DNA from: Saccharopolyspora galaxeae
Lineage (GTDB): Bacteria > Actinomycetota > Actinomycetes > Mycobacteriales > Pseudonocardiaceae
Direction: 5' to 3'
Length of the DNA: 64,000 bases
NCBI RefSeq assembly: GCF_016526145.1
Contig: NZ_JADDUE010000003.1
Coordinates: 186,001-250,000, forward strand
Below, piece after piece: positions 49,021 to 58,804 of this stretch. The notes beneath the pieces are model-generated. The model did no database searches. It was not told the origin of the DNA and saw nothing but the letters and a program-made list of their open reading frames with translations. The translations under genes were made by a program, and so were the position numbers. Each line of letters begins with the position of its first letter. Position 1 is the stretch's first letter.

Positions 49021-51612
49021 ATGTCTTCCGATGACGCCCCCACCTCCTCGGCGATGCGCCGCGCGCTGGCCCGCGCCCGCGACGGCAAGACGCTGGACCG
49101 GGACGAAGTGGCCGTGCTGCTGCAAGCCCGCGACGCCGATCTGGACAAGCTCACCGAACACGCCGCCAGGACCCGCGACGCCGGGTTGCGCGCGGTAGGC
49201 CGGGAAGGCGTGATCACCTACAGCCGCAAGGTGTTCATCCCGCTGACCAGGCTGTGCCGGGACCGCTGCGGCTACTGCACGTTCGTTACCGTGCCCGGCA
49301 AGGTCGAATCGCCGTACCTGTCGCCGGACGAAGTCCTCGAGATCGCCCGCGAAGGCGCGGCGATGGGATGCAAGGAAGCCCTGTTCACCCTCGGCGACCG
49401 GCCGGAGGACCGCTGGAGCGCGGCGCGCGACTGGCTCGACGCGCACGGCTACGACGACACGCTCTCCTACGTGCGGGCCATGTCGATCCGGGTGCTGGAG
49501 GAGACCGGGCTGCTGCCGCACCTCAACCCCGGGGTGATGGGCTGGCAGGACCTGCAGCGGCTCAAGCCGGTCTCGCCGTCGATGGGCATGATGCTGGAGA
49601 CCACCGCCAGCCGGTTGTACACCGAGAAGGGCGGGCCGCACTACGGCTCCCCGGACAAGGACCCGGAGGTGCGGCTGCGGGTGCTCGACGACGCCGGGCG
49701 CAGCGCGGTGCCGTTCACCACCGGCATCCTGATCGGCATCGGCGAGGACCACGGCGAACGCGCCGACGCGATCTTCGCGATCCGCAAGGCCGCCCGCGCC
49801 TACGGCGGCATCCAGGAAGTCATCGTGCAGAACTTCCGCGCCAAGCCGAACACCAAGATGCAAGCGACGCCGGACGCGGACCTGCAGGAACTCGCCGCGA
49901 CGATCGCCGCGACCCGGCTGGTGCTCGGCCCGAAGATGCGCATCCAGGCCCCGCCGAACCTGATCGGCGACGAGTACGCGCGGATGATCCGCGCGGGCAT
50001 CGACGACTGGGGCGGGGTTTCGCCGCTGACCCCGGACCACGTCAATCCGGAACGCGACTGGCCGCAGATCGACGAGCTGGACCGGCTGACCGCGGATTCC
50101 GGTTTCCGGCTGCGCGAACGGCTCGCGATCTACCCGGAGTACGTGCGCGCGGGCGAACCATGGCTGGACCCGCGAGTGCGCTCGCACGTCGACGCGCTCG
50201 CCGAACCGGAGACCGGGCTGGCGCGCGAAGGCGCCGTGCCGGAAGGGATTCCGTGGCAGGAACCGGACGGCGGCTGGGAGCAGCTGGCGGGCACCGGCCG
50301 CACCGACCTGCACGTCGAAGTGGACACCGTCGGGCGCACCGGGGATCGGCGCAGCGACTTCGACTCGGTCTACGGCGACTGGTCCGAACTGGCCGAGCGG
50401 GTGCCGACGACACCGTCGCGGATCGACTCCGACTTGCGGGAAGCGTTGCAGCGCGCGGAAAAGGACCCGGCCGGACTGTCCGATGAGGACGCTCTCGCGC
50501 TGCTGCACGCGGACGGCGCGGAGCTGGACGCGCTGACCTCGCTGGCCGACGGGCTGCGCAGGGACGCCGTCGGGGACGACGTGACCTTCGTGGTCACCCG
50601 CAACATCAACTTCACCAATGTCTGCTACACCGGCTGCCGGTTCTGCGCGTTCGCGCAGCGGCGCACCGATGCCGACGCCTACACGCTGTCGCTTTCGCAG
50701 GTCGGCGAGCGCGTCGACCAGGCGTGGGAAGCGGGCGCGACCGAGGTGTGCATGCAGGGCGGCATCCACCCGGACATGCCCGGCACCGCGTACTTCGACA
50801 TCGCGGGCGAGGTCAAGCGCAGGCAGCCGGGCATGCACCTGCACTCCTACAGCCCGATGGAGGTCGTCAACGGCGCCTCCCGCACCGATCTGTCCATCCG
50901 GGACTGGCTCGATCGCGCCCGGGAGTCCGGTGTGGACTCGATCCCAGGAACCGCGGCGGAGATCCTGGACGACGACGTCCGGTGGGTGCTGACCAAGGGC
51001 AAACTGCCCGCGTCGAGCTGGATCGAGGTGATCAGCACCGCGCACGAGCTCGGCATCCCGACCACGTCGACGATGATGTACGGGCACGTGGACACCCCCG
51101 AGCACTGGGTGGGGCACATCAAGCTGATCGCCGACCTGCAGCGGAAATCCCTGGAGAACAACGGGAAACCCGGCTTCACCGAGTTCGTGCTGCTGCCGTT
51201 CATCCACCAGAACTCGCCGATCTACCTGGCCGGGCTGGCGCGCGCGGGCACCACGCCGCGGGAGAACCGGGCGGTGCACGCGATGGCGCGGATCCTGCTG
51301 CACGGCCTGATCGACAACATCCAGTGCTCGTGGGTGAAGCTCGGCGTCGACGGCTGCCGGGACGTGCTCGCAGGCGGTGTGAACGACCTCGGCGGCACGC
51401 TGATGGAGGAGACGATCAGCCGGATGGCCGGGGCCGACAACGGCTCCTACAAGACCATCAGCGACCTGGAGACCATGGTCGCCCCGACCGGCAGGCCGCT
51501 GCGGCAGCGCACCAGCCTCTACGGCACCCCGGACGCCGACCGCGTCGAAGCGGCCCGCGCCAGCGACGGCGTCACCCCGGCCGTACGCCGCTCACTGCCG
51601 GTGGTCGGCTGA
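49021..51612 (+). CDS. fbiC: FO synthase, fused CofG-CofH
   Basis: 863 residues from ATG 49021; no ribosome site is visible and TAGCGT 7-12 nt upstream suggests leaderless initiation. Two radical-SAM domains are fused: the N-terminal CofG-like half has [11 protein letters not shown] (C79, C83, C86), and the C-terminal CofH-like half has [10 protein letters not shown] (C535, C539, C542). Other blocks such as [15 protein letters not shown] and [20 protein letters not shown] are typical. FbiC joins tyrosine and a ribityl-pyrimidine intermediate to make the FO deazaflavin of coenzyme F420. Length matches actinobacterial FbiC. Followed by a 51-bp palindrome. Confidence 0.96.
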   Translation: MSSDDAPTSSAMRRALARARDGKTLDRDEVAVLLQARDADLDKLTEHAARTRDAGLRAVGREGVITYSRKVFIPLTRLCRDRCGYCTFVTVPGKVESPYLSPDEVLEIAREGAAMGCKEALFTLGDRPEDRWSAARDWLDAHGYDDTLSYVRAMSIRVLEETGLLPHLNPGVMGWQDLQRLKPVSPSMGMMLETTASRLYTEKGGPHYGSPDKDPEVRLRVLDDAGRSAVPFTTGILIGIGEDHGERADAIFAIRKAARAYGGIQEVIVQNFRAKPNTKMQATPDADLQELAATIAATRLVLGPKMRIQAPPNLIGDEYARMIRAGIDDWGGVSPLTPDHVNPERDWPQIDELDRLTADSGFRLRERLAIYPEYVRAGEPWLDPRVRSHVDALAEPETGLAREGAVPEGIPWQEPDGGWEQLAGTGRTDLHVEVDTVGRTGDRRSDFDSVYGDWSELAERVPTTPSRIDSDLREALQRAEKDPAGLSDEDALALLHADGAELDALTSLADGLRRDAVGDDVTFVVTRNINFTNVCYTGCRFCAFAQRRTDADAYTLSLSQVGERVDQAWEAGATEVCMQGGIHPDMPGTAYFDIAGEVKRRQPGMHLHSYSPMEVVNGASRTDLSIRDWLDRARESGVDSIPGTAAEILDDDVRWVLTKGKLPASSWIEVISTAHELGIPTTSTMMYGHVDTPEHWVGHIKLIADLQRKSLENNGKPGFTEFVLLPFIHQNSPIYLAGLARAGTTPRENRAVHAMARILLHGLIDNIQCSWVKLGVDGCRDVLAGGVNDLGGTLMEETISRMAGADNGSYKTISDLETMVAPTGRPLRQRTSLYGTPDADRVEAARASDGVTPAVRRSLPVVG

Positions 51613-51625
51613 GCGCTGCACCTCG

Positions 51626-51675
51626 GCGCGAACGGACCGTCCGACCGCTCTTGCGGATCGGCGGTCCGTTCGCTC
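51626..51675. repeat. 51-bp palindromic intergenic element, copy 3
   Basis: GCGCGAACGGACCGTCCGAC pairs with the right arm ending GGCGGTCCGTTCGCTC. It lies 13 bp after fbiC and 29 bp before the convergent CoA-transferase end, so here it is well placed as a bidirectional terminator. The centre differs from copies 2 and 4. Confidence 0.7.
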
Positions 51676-51704
51676 CGGCCGGAACCCCGGCCCCACCCGG
51701 CGGT

Positions 51705-53219
51705 TCAGCCCTGCCGCATCGTGCCGGTTCGGACGAAGCGGTGGTGCCAGGACAGGGATTCGTCGAGCAGGTGCGGCGTGTGCAGGCCGAACGAGTCGCG
51801 CTGTGCCCGTGCGAAGTAGTCGTGCAGCGCCGGGCGGAAGTCCGGGTGCGCGCAGTTGTCGATGACCACCCGCGCCCGCTCGGCGGGCGCGAGCCCGCGC
51901 AAGTCCGCGATCCCCTGCTCGGTCGCGATCACGTCCACGTCGTGCTCGGTGTGGTCGACGTGCGAGACCATCGGCACGATCGTCGAGATCGCCCCGCCCT
52001 TCGCGCTGGACGGCGTCACGAAGATCGACAGGTAGGCGTTGCGGGCGAAGTCGCCGGACCCGCCGATGCCGTTCTGCACCGAGCTGCCCATCAGGTGCGT
52101 GGAATTGACGTTGCCGTAGATGTCGGCCTCCACGATCCCGTTCATCGCCAGGCAGCCCAGCCGCCGCACCACCTCCGGATGGTTGCTGATCTCCTGCGGC
52201 CGCAGCACGATCTTGTCCCGGTAGTCGGCGATGCCGTCGTGGAACCGGTCGTCGGCAGCGGGGCTCAGCGACAGCGCGGTCGCCGATGCGGCGCGCAGCA
52301 CGCCCGCGTCCAGCAGGTCCAGCATCCCGTCCTGGATGACCTCGGTGTAGGCGGTCAGGTCGCGGAACGGGCCGGTGCGCAACCCGTCCAGCACGGCGTT
52401 GGCGACGTTGCCGACGCCGGACTGCAGCGGCAGCAGTTCGCGCGGCAGCCGACCGGAGCGGACCTCCTCGCCCAGGAAGTCCAGCACGTGCCCGGCGATG
52501 CCGCGGGAGGTCGCGTCCGGCGGGCGGAACGCGGTGCCGCGGTCCGGTTCCTCGGTGCGCACCACCGCGACGATCTTGTCCTCGGGGCATTCCAGGTGCG
52601 GCGCACCGATCCGGTCCGACGGCCGGGTCAGCGGAATCGGCTTGCGCTGCGGCGGCAGGGCGGTGCCGTAGTAGATGTCGTGCATCCCTTCCATGCCATC
52701 GCCGTGCCGCTCGTTGAGTTCGACGATGACCTGGTCGGCCTGCTCGATCCAGGTCTTGTTGTTGCCCACCGAGGACGACGGGACCAGGTGCCCGTCCTCG
52801 GTGATCGCGGTGGCTTCGACGATCGCCACGTCGAGCCGCCCGAAGAAGCCCTGCCACACCCGCGGTGCCACGTGCGAGAGGTGCATGTCGGTGTAGCGCA
52901 GCGCGGCCGAGTTGATCCGGTCCCGGGTGACCGGGTCGGATTGGTACGGCAGCCGCAGGTCGATCCCGTCGGCTTCGGCGAGCACGCCGTCCACTTCGGG
53001 CGCGGTGGAGGCGCCGGTCCACAGCCCGATGCGCATCGGTTCGCCCGTCCGGTTGGCCTCGGCGATGCGCTGCGCCAGCGCGGCCGGGACCCGCTTCGGG
53101 TGGCCGGATCCGGTGAAACCGCTCATGCCGACGTTCGCGCCGGATTTGACCAGGTTCGCCGCCTCGACGGCACTGGTGAGCTTGCGCGCGATCCTCGGGT
53201 TGCGGATGCGTCCGGTCAT
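51705..53219 (-). CDS. Acetyl-CoA hydrolase/succinyl-CoA:acetate CoA-transferase family
   Basis: 504 residues from ATG 53219 (GGAGAG upstream). Clear class I CoA-transferase of the Cat1/AarC/ACH1 type: GANVGMSGFTGSGHPKRVPA, PSSSVGNNKTWIEQAD, NVNSTHLMGSSVQNGIGGSG then DFARNAYLSIFV, and DVIATEQGIADLRGLAPAER. Transfers CoA between acetate/propionate and succinate, or hydrolyses acetyl-CoA. Cytosolic. Its 5' gap of 527 bp, shared with the methyltransferase gene, contains no other gene. Confidence 0.92.
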   Translation of the reverse strand: MTGRIRNPRIARKLTSAVEAANLVKSGANVGMSGFTGSGHPKRVPAALAQRIAEANRTGEPMRIGLWTGASTAPEVDGVLAEADGIDLRLPYQSDPVTRDRINSAALRYTDMHLSHVAPRVWQGFFGRLDVAIVEATAITEDGHLVPSSSVGNNKTWIEQADQVIVELNERHGDGMEGMHDIYYGTALPPQRKPIPLTRPSDRIGAPHLECPEDKIVAVVRTEEPDRGTAFRPPDATSRGIAGHVLDFLGEEVRSGRLPRELLPLQSGVGNVANAVLDGLRTGPFRDLTAYTEVIQDGMLDLLDAGVLRAASATALSLSPAADDRFHDGIADYRDKIVLRPQEISNHPEVVRRLGCLAMNGIVEADIYGNVNSTHLMGSSVQNGIGGSGDFARNAYLSIFVTPSSAKGGAISTIVPMVSHVDHTEHDVDVIATEQGIADLRGLAPAERARVVIDNCAHPDFRPALHDYFARAQRDSFGLHTPHLLDESLSWHHRFVRTGTMRQG

Positions 53220-53745
53220 GAATTCTCTCCGTTCAGCAGCATTGCCGTCGGCACCCTCCGGTGCGCGAACGGAAGAGTAGGAGCGGCTGTGATCCCGTAA
53301 ACAGTGACGCGGGGCACAACGCGGTCGAACGCGGGGCCCGCGCAGTTTTCGGAAAGCGGCGATCGCAGCCCGCTGAGCTGCGCGGAAAACTCGTCGGGGA
53401 ACGCTCCGGAAAACCTGCTCCCGGATCGGCGCGACGCGCCGGTGACCGCGCGGCGCATTCGCCCTCCGACACCTGCGATCGGAGCGCGAACGGCTCCCCG
53501 ATCCGCCGGACGACCGCAGTCCGAGCCGTCCGGATCTGGCGAAAACACTGGTCAGACGACCGCGGCTGCGCCGGTCCCTGGCGCGCCGACGGCGCGGGCC
53601 GCCCACGACGCCCTTGCCCCGGGAAACGGATCACCTAGTGTCGAAAACGGCTCCGAGAACGAGAACCGCCGGATTCCGCGATCGGGCACGACGGAGCCAC
53701 GAATCCACCGCGATCGCGATCGGCGACAAGGTGAGGAAAAGGAGC
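53220..53745. promoter_or_regulatory. Divergent intergenic region, 526 bp
   Basis: No gene with a ribosome site or family resemblance. GGTCAGACGACC (about 53551-53562) is an interrupted palindrome whose core repeats the GTCAGAC of the FadR-type sites, in a TNGTNNNACNA setting. GATCGGAGC ... GCTCCCCGATC (about 53477-53503) can form an imperfect hairpin. AAAAGGAG directly precedes the methyltransferase start. Confidence 0.4.
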
Positions 53746-54648
53746 ATGACGGCAAACGCGAGCGCCGCGGCGCACCGGCCCGACGAGCAGGTCGATTCCA
53801 TTTCGCTGGACGAGCAGGTATTCGGCGACAACCCGCTGCAAGTCCGCGAATCCGACCACTACGCGCAGGAATACGTCGGCGGCATCGTGGACAAGTGGGA
53901 CGAGCTGATCGACTGGGACAAGCGCGCCGAGAGCGAAGGCCGCTTCTTCGTCGACCAGCTCAAGGCGCGCGGCGTGGAATCCGTGCTCGACGTGGCGACC
54001 GGCACCGGGTTCCACTCGGTGCGGCTGCTGGAAGCGGGCTTCGAGACGGTCAGCGCGGACGGCAGCCCGCAGATGCTGGCCCAGGCGTTCCGCAACGGCC
54101 GCAGGCACGGCGGGCACGTGCTGCGCGTGGTCAATGCCGACTGGCGGTGGCTCAACCGGGACGTGCACGGCGAGTACGACGCGATCATCTGCCTGGGCAA
54201 CTCGTTCACGCACCTGTTCTCCGAGCACGACCGGCGCAAGGCGCTGGCGGAGTTCTACGCGATGCTCTCCCACGACGGCGTGCTGATCATCGACCAGCGC
54301 AACTACGACGCGGTGCTGGACGGCACGTCCGGGGCCAACCAGACCTACTACTACTGCGGCGATCAGGTCTCGGCGAAACCGGACCACGTCGACGAGGGGC
54401 TGGCCCGCTACAAGTACACGTTCCCGGACGACACCGAGTACTTCCTGAACATGTACCCGCTGCGGAAGAACTACGTGCGCGGGCTGCTGCGCGACGTCGG
54501 TTTCCAGCGCATCGACACCTACGGCGATTTCCAGCAGACCGCCGCGGACGAGACGCCGGACTACTACATCCACGTCGCGGAGAAGACCTACCGCACCGCT
54601 GAGGAACTGGCCGAACTGGACGCGGACGCGCCGCGCTCCACGAGCTGA
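53746..54648 (+). CDS. Glycine/sarcosine N-methyltransferase
   Basis: 300 residues from ATG 53746 behind AAAAGGAG. SAM-binding motif I ESVLDVATGTGFHSVRLLEA (about residues 78-97) and the flanking VGGIVDKWDELIDWDKRAES, ICLGNSFTHLF and DQRNYDAVL match glycine/sarcosine methyltransferases of halotolerant actinomycetes and glycine N-methyltransferase. It should methylate glycine to sarcosine and dimethylglycine, first steps of betaine synthesis. The dimethylglycine methyltransferase usually needed for betaine is not adjacent. A 14-bp-stem terminator follows. Confidence 0.85.
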   Translation: MTANASAAAHRPDEQVDSISLDEQVFGDNPLQVRESDHYAQEYVGGIVDKWDELIDWDKRAESEGRFFVDQLKARGVESVLDVATGTGFHSVRLLEAGFETVSADGSPQMLAQAFRNGRRHGGHVLRVVNADWRWLNRDVHGEYDAIICLGNSFTHLFSEHDRRKALAEFYAMLSHDGVLIIDQRNYDAVLDGTSGANQTYYYCGDQVSAKPDHVDEGLARYKYTFPDDTEYFLNMYPLRKNYVRGLLRDVGFQRIDTYGDFQQTAADETPDYYIHVAEKTYRTAEELAELDADAPRSTS

Positions 54649-54665
54649 ACCGGCACACCCCGCCA

Positions 54666-54698
54666 CCGCCGGCCGGTCCCGCGCGGACCGGCCGGCGG
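54666..54698 (+). terminator. Terminator hairpin after the N-methyltransferase
   Basis: CCGCCGGCCGGTCC/GGACCGGCCGGCGG (54666-54679 and 54685-54698), a perfect 14-bp stem with a 5-nt loop, 18 bp after the stop codon. Confidence 0.8.
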
Positions 54699-54740
54699 AC
54701 TCGCGGTCGTTCAAGTACAACTTTTTGATCTTTTGCTCGT

Positions 54741-54757
54741 CAGCGGCGGAGCCGCTG
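54741..54757. terminator. Hairpin before the IclR gene end
   Basis: CAGCGGC/GCCGCTG (54741-54747 and 54751-54757) with a 3-nt loop, downstream of the minus-strand IclR gene. Read on that strand it would follow the stop by about 45 bp. It resembles the first hairpin of the structured repeats at 9884 and 16128 but lacks their other blocks. Confidence 0.45.
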
Positions 54758-54801
54758 AGCAGTGGCCGTGCAAGCAACCGGCACCGCCGCGCAAATCATT
54801 C

Positions 54802-55614
54802 TCAAGGACTCTTCACTCGCAGATCCGCCTCGATGCGGGCGGCGGTGGTCAGCAACGGGGGCACGACCTCGCGACGCACCACGTCCGCGGACGCGCCGTG
54901 CTCGTCGAGCGAGACGTTCACCGCCGCGATCGCCCGGCCCGCCGGATCGCGCAGCGGCACCGCCACGCCGCGCAGCCCTTCCTCCAGCTCGCCGTCCGAG
55001 ATCACGAAACCTTCCTTGCGCACCTTGGCCAGGTCGGCGTGCATCCCGTGCCGGGAGGTGACCGTGCGCGGCGTGACCGGGCGCAGCGACATCGCGCTGA
55101 GCCGCGCCTCCAGCCGCTCCGGCGCCAGGTCCGCCAGCAGCACCTTGCCCATCGAGGTCGCGTGCACCGGGAACCGGCTGCCGACCGGAATCGCCACCGA
55201 CAGCAGCTTGGGGCTCGGCACCTGCGCCACGTAGCGGACGTCGTCGCCGTCGAGCACGCCGACCGCGGTCATCGCCTTGAGCTCCGCGGTCAGCCGCCGC
55301 AGGTGCGGCTCGGCGATCTGCGGCAGCGAACGCGTCGACAGGTAGGCGTGGCCGAACTCCAGGATCCGCGGCGCCAGCGCGTAGTGCCTGCCGTCGTGCT
55401 GCACGTATCCCAGGTCGATCAGCGTGAGCAGCAGCCGCCGCGCGCCGGCGCGGTCGAGTCCGCTGGCCTGCGCCACCTCGGTCAGCGTCAACTCCGGCTG
55501 CCGCTCGGTGAAGGTCCGCAGCACGCGGAACGCGCGCTCGACCGAGCGCACGAAGTGCGGGCCGGGTTCGTCGTGCCGGCCGGGATTTTCGTGGGAGCCG
55601 GGTTCTTCGCTCAT
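54802..55614 (-). CDS. IclR-family transcriptional regulator
   Basis: 270 residues. Residues about 20-75 form the HTH (RSVERAFRVLRTFTERQPEL, TLTEVAQASGLDRAGARRLL). The C-terminal effector domain has HATSMGKVLLADL and SDGELEEGLRGVAVPLRDPA, strongly IclR-like; the nearest described group is PcaR/PcaU, which controls aromatic-acid (beta-ketoadipate) genes. No aromatic pathway genes are visible here. It is separated by 312 bp from the divergent secreted protein gene. Confidence 0.9.
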   Translation of the reverse strand: MSEEPGSHENPGRHDEPGPHFVRSVERAFRVLRTFTERQPELTLTEVAQASGLDRAGARRLLLTLIDLGYVQHDGRHYALAPRILEFGHAYLSTRSLPQIAEPHLRRLTAELKAMTAVGVLDGDDVRYVAQVPSPKLLSVAIPVGSRFPVHATSMGKVLLADLAPERLEARLSAMSLRPVTPRTVTSRHGMHADLAKVRKEGFVISDGELEEGLRGVAVPLRDPAGRAIAAVNVSLDEHGASADVVRREVVPPLLTTAARIEADLRVKSP

Positions 55615-55798
55615 CGCACCTGTGTCGTGGGACGGGCGCGCCTGCGGGTGCGCACCTGGTTCCGGTCCAGCTTAACAACCGATTGCACAGGCAAGGAGAT
55701 CCGCGCCGCCGATTCTGGGATGAGTGGGAAAAAATCGCCGGGAATCCGGTGACGCGCGCACATCCTGCGTTCACATTCCCAGATGCGCGTCCGCGGCC

Positions 55799-55826
55799 TT
55801 GACACCCCGAAATGATCTCTTAAATT
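55799..55826 (+). promoter_or_regulatory. Strong vegetative-type promoter of the beta-helix protein gene
   Basis: TTGACA (55799-55804), a 16-bp spacer and TAAATT (55821-55826) form a near-consensus -35/-10 pair in an AT-rich patch that stands out from the surrounding G/C-rich sequence. It lies 100 bp before the start codon at 55926, leaving a leader of roughly 90 nt. Confidence 0.6.
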
Positions 55827-55925
55827 CCTTCGGAGCGCTCTCCTTAATCCTTTCCGGAGGCCTCGCACCGCAAGGACACCGATCACCGGCGCTCGACGCG
55901 CCGCAGCAGCGGACAGGCGAAACGC

Positions 55926-57746
55926 ATGAAGACATCATCACGCCCGGGACGGGCCGCGCTGGCGCTGGTAGCCGGCTCCGCCCTCGTCGCCGGGCTCGTC
56001 AGCACCACCACGGCGGGTGCCGAGCCGGCACCCGCTCCCCCGGCACCGGCTCAGGCGGTGCGCGACACCGACCCGCAGAATCCGGACCTCGGACCGAACA
56101 CCTACGTCGTCAAGCCGGACACCCCGCAGGGCGAGATGCAGTCCAAATTGGACGAAATCGCCAAGCGGCAGCACACCAACCAGTTCGGCGACGAGCGCGA
56201 CGCGATCCTGTTCCAGCCCGGCGAGTACGACGCCGACGTGAACCTCGGCTTCAACACCCAGGTCGCCGGGCTCGGCATGTCCCCGGACGACGTGCAGCTC
56301 AACGGGCACGTGCGGGTCGAGGCCGACTGGTTGCAGCAGGGCGACGACCCGAACTACAAGGGCAACGCGACGCAGAACTTCTGGCGCTCGGCGGAGAACC
56401 TCGCGGTGACGCCGCCGTCCGGTGAGATCGAGCGGTGGGCCGTTTCGCAGGCCGCGCCCTACCGCCGGATGCACCAGAAGGGCCAGATGCAGCTGTGGGA
56501 CGGCGGCGACGGCTGGGCCAGCGGCGGATTCATCGCCGACTCCAAAATCGACGGACTCGTCGAATCCGGCTCGCAGCAGCAGTTCCTCACCCGCAACAGC
56601 GAGCTGGCCGGTGGCTGGACCGGGTCGGTGTGGAACATGATGTTCACCGGCACGGCGGGCGCCCCGGCGCAGCACTTCCCCGACCCGTCGAACACGAACA
56701 TCCCGGAAACCCCGAAGATGCGGGAAAAGCCGTTCCTGAACATCGACGACACGGGCAACTACAACGTGTTCGTCCCCGGCATCCGGGAGAACTCGTCGGG
56801 ACCGAGCTGGGCGAACGGCGCGCCGGAGGGTGAGAACCTCTCGCTGGCGGACTTCTTCGTGGCCAAGCCGACGGACAACGCGGCCACCATCAACGCCGCG
56901 CTGGCCGAGGGCAAGCACCTGCTGTTCACCCCGGGCGTCTACCACCTGGACGACACGATCAACGTGACGAACCCGAACACGGTGGTGCTCGGCATCGGCA
57001 TGACCACGCTCGTCCCGGACACCGGCAAGACCGCGGTGTCGGTGGCCGATGTGGACGGTGTGAAGCTCGCCGGGCTGCTCATCGACGCCGGTGAGCAGAA
57101 CTCGCCTTCGCTGATGGACGTCGGCCAGGAAGGGGCGAACGCGAACCACGCGCAGAACCCGACCTCGCTGTCGGACGTGTTCTTCCGCGTCGGCGGCCCG
57201 CGGGCGGGCAAGGCGAGCACTTCGCTGCAGATCAACAGCAACGACGTCCTGCTGGACCACAGCTGGGTCTGGCGCGCCGACCACGGCGACGGGGTCGGCT
57301 GGGACGTCAACACCGCCGACACCGGTGTGATCGTCAACGGCGACAACGTCACCGCGCACGGGCTGTTCGTGGAGCACTACCAGAAGAACAACGTGGTGTG
57401 GAACGGAAACGGCGGCCGCACCTACTTCTTCCAGAACGAGATGCCCTACGACCCGCCGGATCAGGCGGCATGGGGCGAGAACGGCGGCTGGGCGGCCTAC
57501 AAGGTCGGTGATCAGGTCACCGACCACGAAGGCTGGGGGCTCGGCAGCTACTGCTACTTCAACGTGAACCCGTCGATCACCGCGGCCCGCTCGTTCGAAG
57601 TGCCCGACAACCCCGGCGTGAAGTTCCACGACATGGTGACCGTCTCGCTGGGCGGGGTGGGAACGATCAACCGCATCATCAACGACATCGGTGAACCGGC
57701 CAACGCCGACCACCAGATCAGCTACCAGACCGAATTCCCGGGCTGA
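55926..57746 (+). CDS. Secreted right-handed beta-helix protein (GH55/adenylyl-cyclase-annotated type)
   Basis: 606 residues from ATG 55926. A Sec signal peptide (AALALVAGSALVAGLVSTTT) ends near AGAEPA. The rest has features of a pectate-lyase-like parallel beta-helix: IYFQPGEYD-type and LLFTPGVYHLDDTINVTNPN segments, GLGMSPDDVQLNG and VVLGIGMTTLVPDTG, and repeated Asn/Asp turns. Streptomyces homologues are often labelled 'adenylyl cyclase' or coagulation-factor-like without proof. Similar folds degrade beta-1,3-glucan (GH55) or other polysaccharides, but no catalytic pair can be named here. Strong promoter and strong terminator. Confidence 0.75.
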   Translation: MKTSSRPGRAALALVAGSALVAGLVSTTTAGAEPAPAPPAPAQAVRDTDPQNPDLGPNTYVVKPDTPQGEMQSKLDEIAKRQHTNQFGDERDAILFQPGEYDADVNLGFNTQVAGLGMSPDDVQLNGHVRVEADWLQQGDDPNYKGNATQNFWRSAENLAVTPPSGEIERWAVSQAAPYRRMHQKGQMQLWDGGDGWASGGFIADSKIDGLVESGSQQQFLTRNSELAGGWTGSVWNMMFTGTAGAPAQHFPDPSNTNIPETPKMREKPFLNIDDTGNYNVFVPGIRENSSGPSWANGAPEGENLSLADFFVAKPTDNAATINAALAEGKHLLFTPGVYHLDDTINVTNPNTVVLGIGMTTLVPDTGKTAVSVADVDGVKLAGLLIDAGEQNSPSLMDVGQEGANANHAQNPTSLSDVFFRVGGPRAGKASTSLQINSNDVLLDHSWVWRADHGDGVGWDVNTADTGVIVNGDNVTAHGLFVEHYQKNNVVWNGNGGRTYFFQNEMPYDPPDQAAWGENGGWAAYKVGDQVTDHEGWGLGSYCYFNVNPSITAARSFEVPDNPGVKFHDMVTVSLGGVGTINRIINDIGEPANADHQISYQTEFPG

Positions 57747-57762
57747 TAGCCGGAGAACCGAG

Positions 57763-57793
57763 TGCGGGTGGCGGAGACGATCCGCCACCCGCA
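57763..57793. terminator. Bidirectional terminator hairpin
   Basis: TGCGGGTGGCGGA/TCCGCCACCCGCA (57763-57775 and 57781-57793), a perfect 13-bp stem with a 5-nt loop, between the convergent beta-helix and DUF574 genes. Confidence 0.85.
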
Positions 57794-57806
57794 TCTTCGC
57801 GTACCG

Positions 57807-58643
57807 CTAGGGTTTCTGGGCCACTGCGGCGAAGCACACCGCGTTCTCCGGGGCGCTCTCGTCCGACGGGTCGACCCCGACGAGGTCCGATCGCCATTCC
57901 GAGGTGTAGGTGACACCGGGGTCCAGCAGCTCCCAGCCGGTGAAGAAGCGGCGGAACTCCAGCTCTTCGCGGGCCACGAAACCGGGATTCTGGGTGTTCT
58001 CGTAGGACTTGATGAACTCGAGCGTCTGGGTGCGGACCGGCTCCGGCACACCGTCCACAGTGGCGTGGCTGATGGCGAGCCTGCTGCCGGAGGGCAACGC
58101 GGCCTTGTACCGCTCCAAGGCCGCTTCCGGATGCCGGCTGCCCGGCATGAAGTGCAGCAGCGCCACCGCAAGCACCCCGATGGGCCGGGTGAAGTCGAGC
58201 TGTTCGCGGGTGCCCGCGGCGGCGAGCACCTCTTCGGGCTCCAGGAAGTCACCGCGCACGACCGTGGTGCCGGGCACGTCCCGCAGCAGCTGCTCGGTCT
58301 GCGCCACGGCGACCGGCTCGTTGTCCACGTAGACGACCCGGGCGTGCGGATCGCGGTGTTGCGCCAGCTCGTGGGTGGCGCCGGCCGTCGGCAATCCCGC
58401 ACCGAGGTCGAGGAACTGGTCGATCCCCGCGTCGAGCATCGTGTGCACGGCGCGGCGCAGGAAGGTGCGGTTCCAGCGGGCCACGTCGGCGATGTGCGGC
58501 AGTATCTCCTTGGCCCTGGCCACGAACTCGCGGTCCGCGGCGAAGTTGTGCGCACCGCCGAGGTACGCGTCGTAGACGCGGGCCGCGCTCGGCGTCTGCA
58601 CGTCGACGCCTATTGCGCGCCAGCTGTCCTGATCATCGACCAT
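57807..58643 (-). CDS. DUF574-family SAM-dependent methyltransferase-like protein
   Basis: 278 residues from ATG 58643. The diagnostic DUF574 (PF04672) blocks are present: PSAARVYDAYLGGAHNFAAD, HTMLDAGIDQFLDLGAGLPT (SAM motif), VVYVDNEPVAVAQTEQLLRD and VLAVALLHFMPGS. The family is large in actinomycetes and its substrates are unknown. It stands alone between convergent beta-helix and upstream MarR genes. Confidence 0.93.
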   Translation of the reverse strand: MVDDQDSWRAIGVDVQTPSAARVYDAYLGGAHNFAADREFVARAKEILPHIADVARWNRTFLRRAVHTMLDAGIDQFLDLGAGLPTAGATHELAQHRDPHARVVYVDNEPVAVAQTEQLLRDVPGTTVVRGDFLEPEEVLAAAGTREQLDFTRPIGVLAVALLHFMPGSRHPEAALERYKAALPSGSRLAISHATVDGVPEPVRTQTLEFIKSYENTQNPGFVAREELEFRRFFTGWELLDPGVTYTSEWRSDLVGVDPSDESAPENAVCFAAVAQKP

Positions 58644-58804
58644 TCACCCAAAGTAATGATCTTCGCCCGCGGCGACAAGAACGCGGCGCATCGATCGGCC
58701 CACACCTCGGGCGAGAAACCGCGCAGGACGCTGCGTCAGGCGCGATCCCGCGGTGAGACGGCGTGAGGTTGCGCTACCCGGACACCTGCGCAACCGGGCC
58801 GAAC

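Noticed and set aside
48961-51303. 780-residue open frame antisense to fbiC
   Set aside because: Arg/His/Gln/Val-rich composition typical of the reverse strand of G+C-rich genes; no family motif; fbiC is unmistakable on the other strand.
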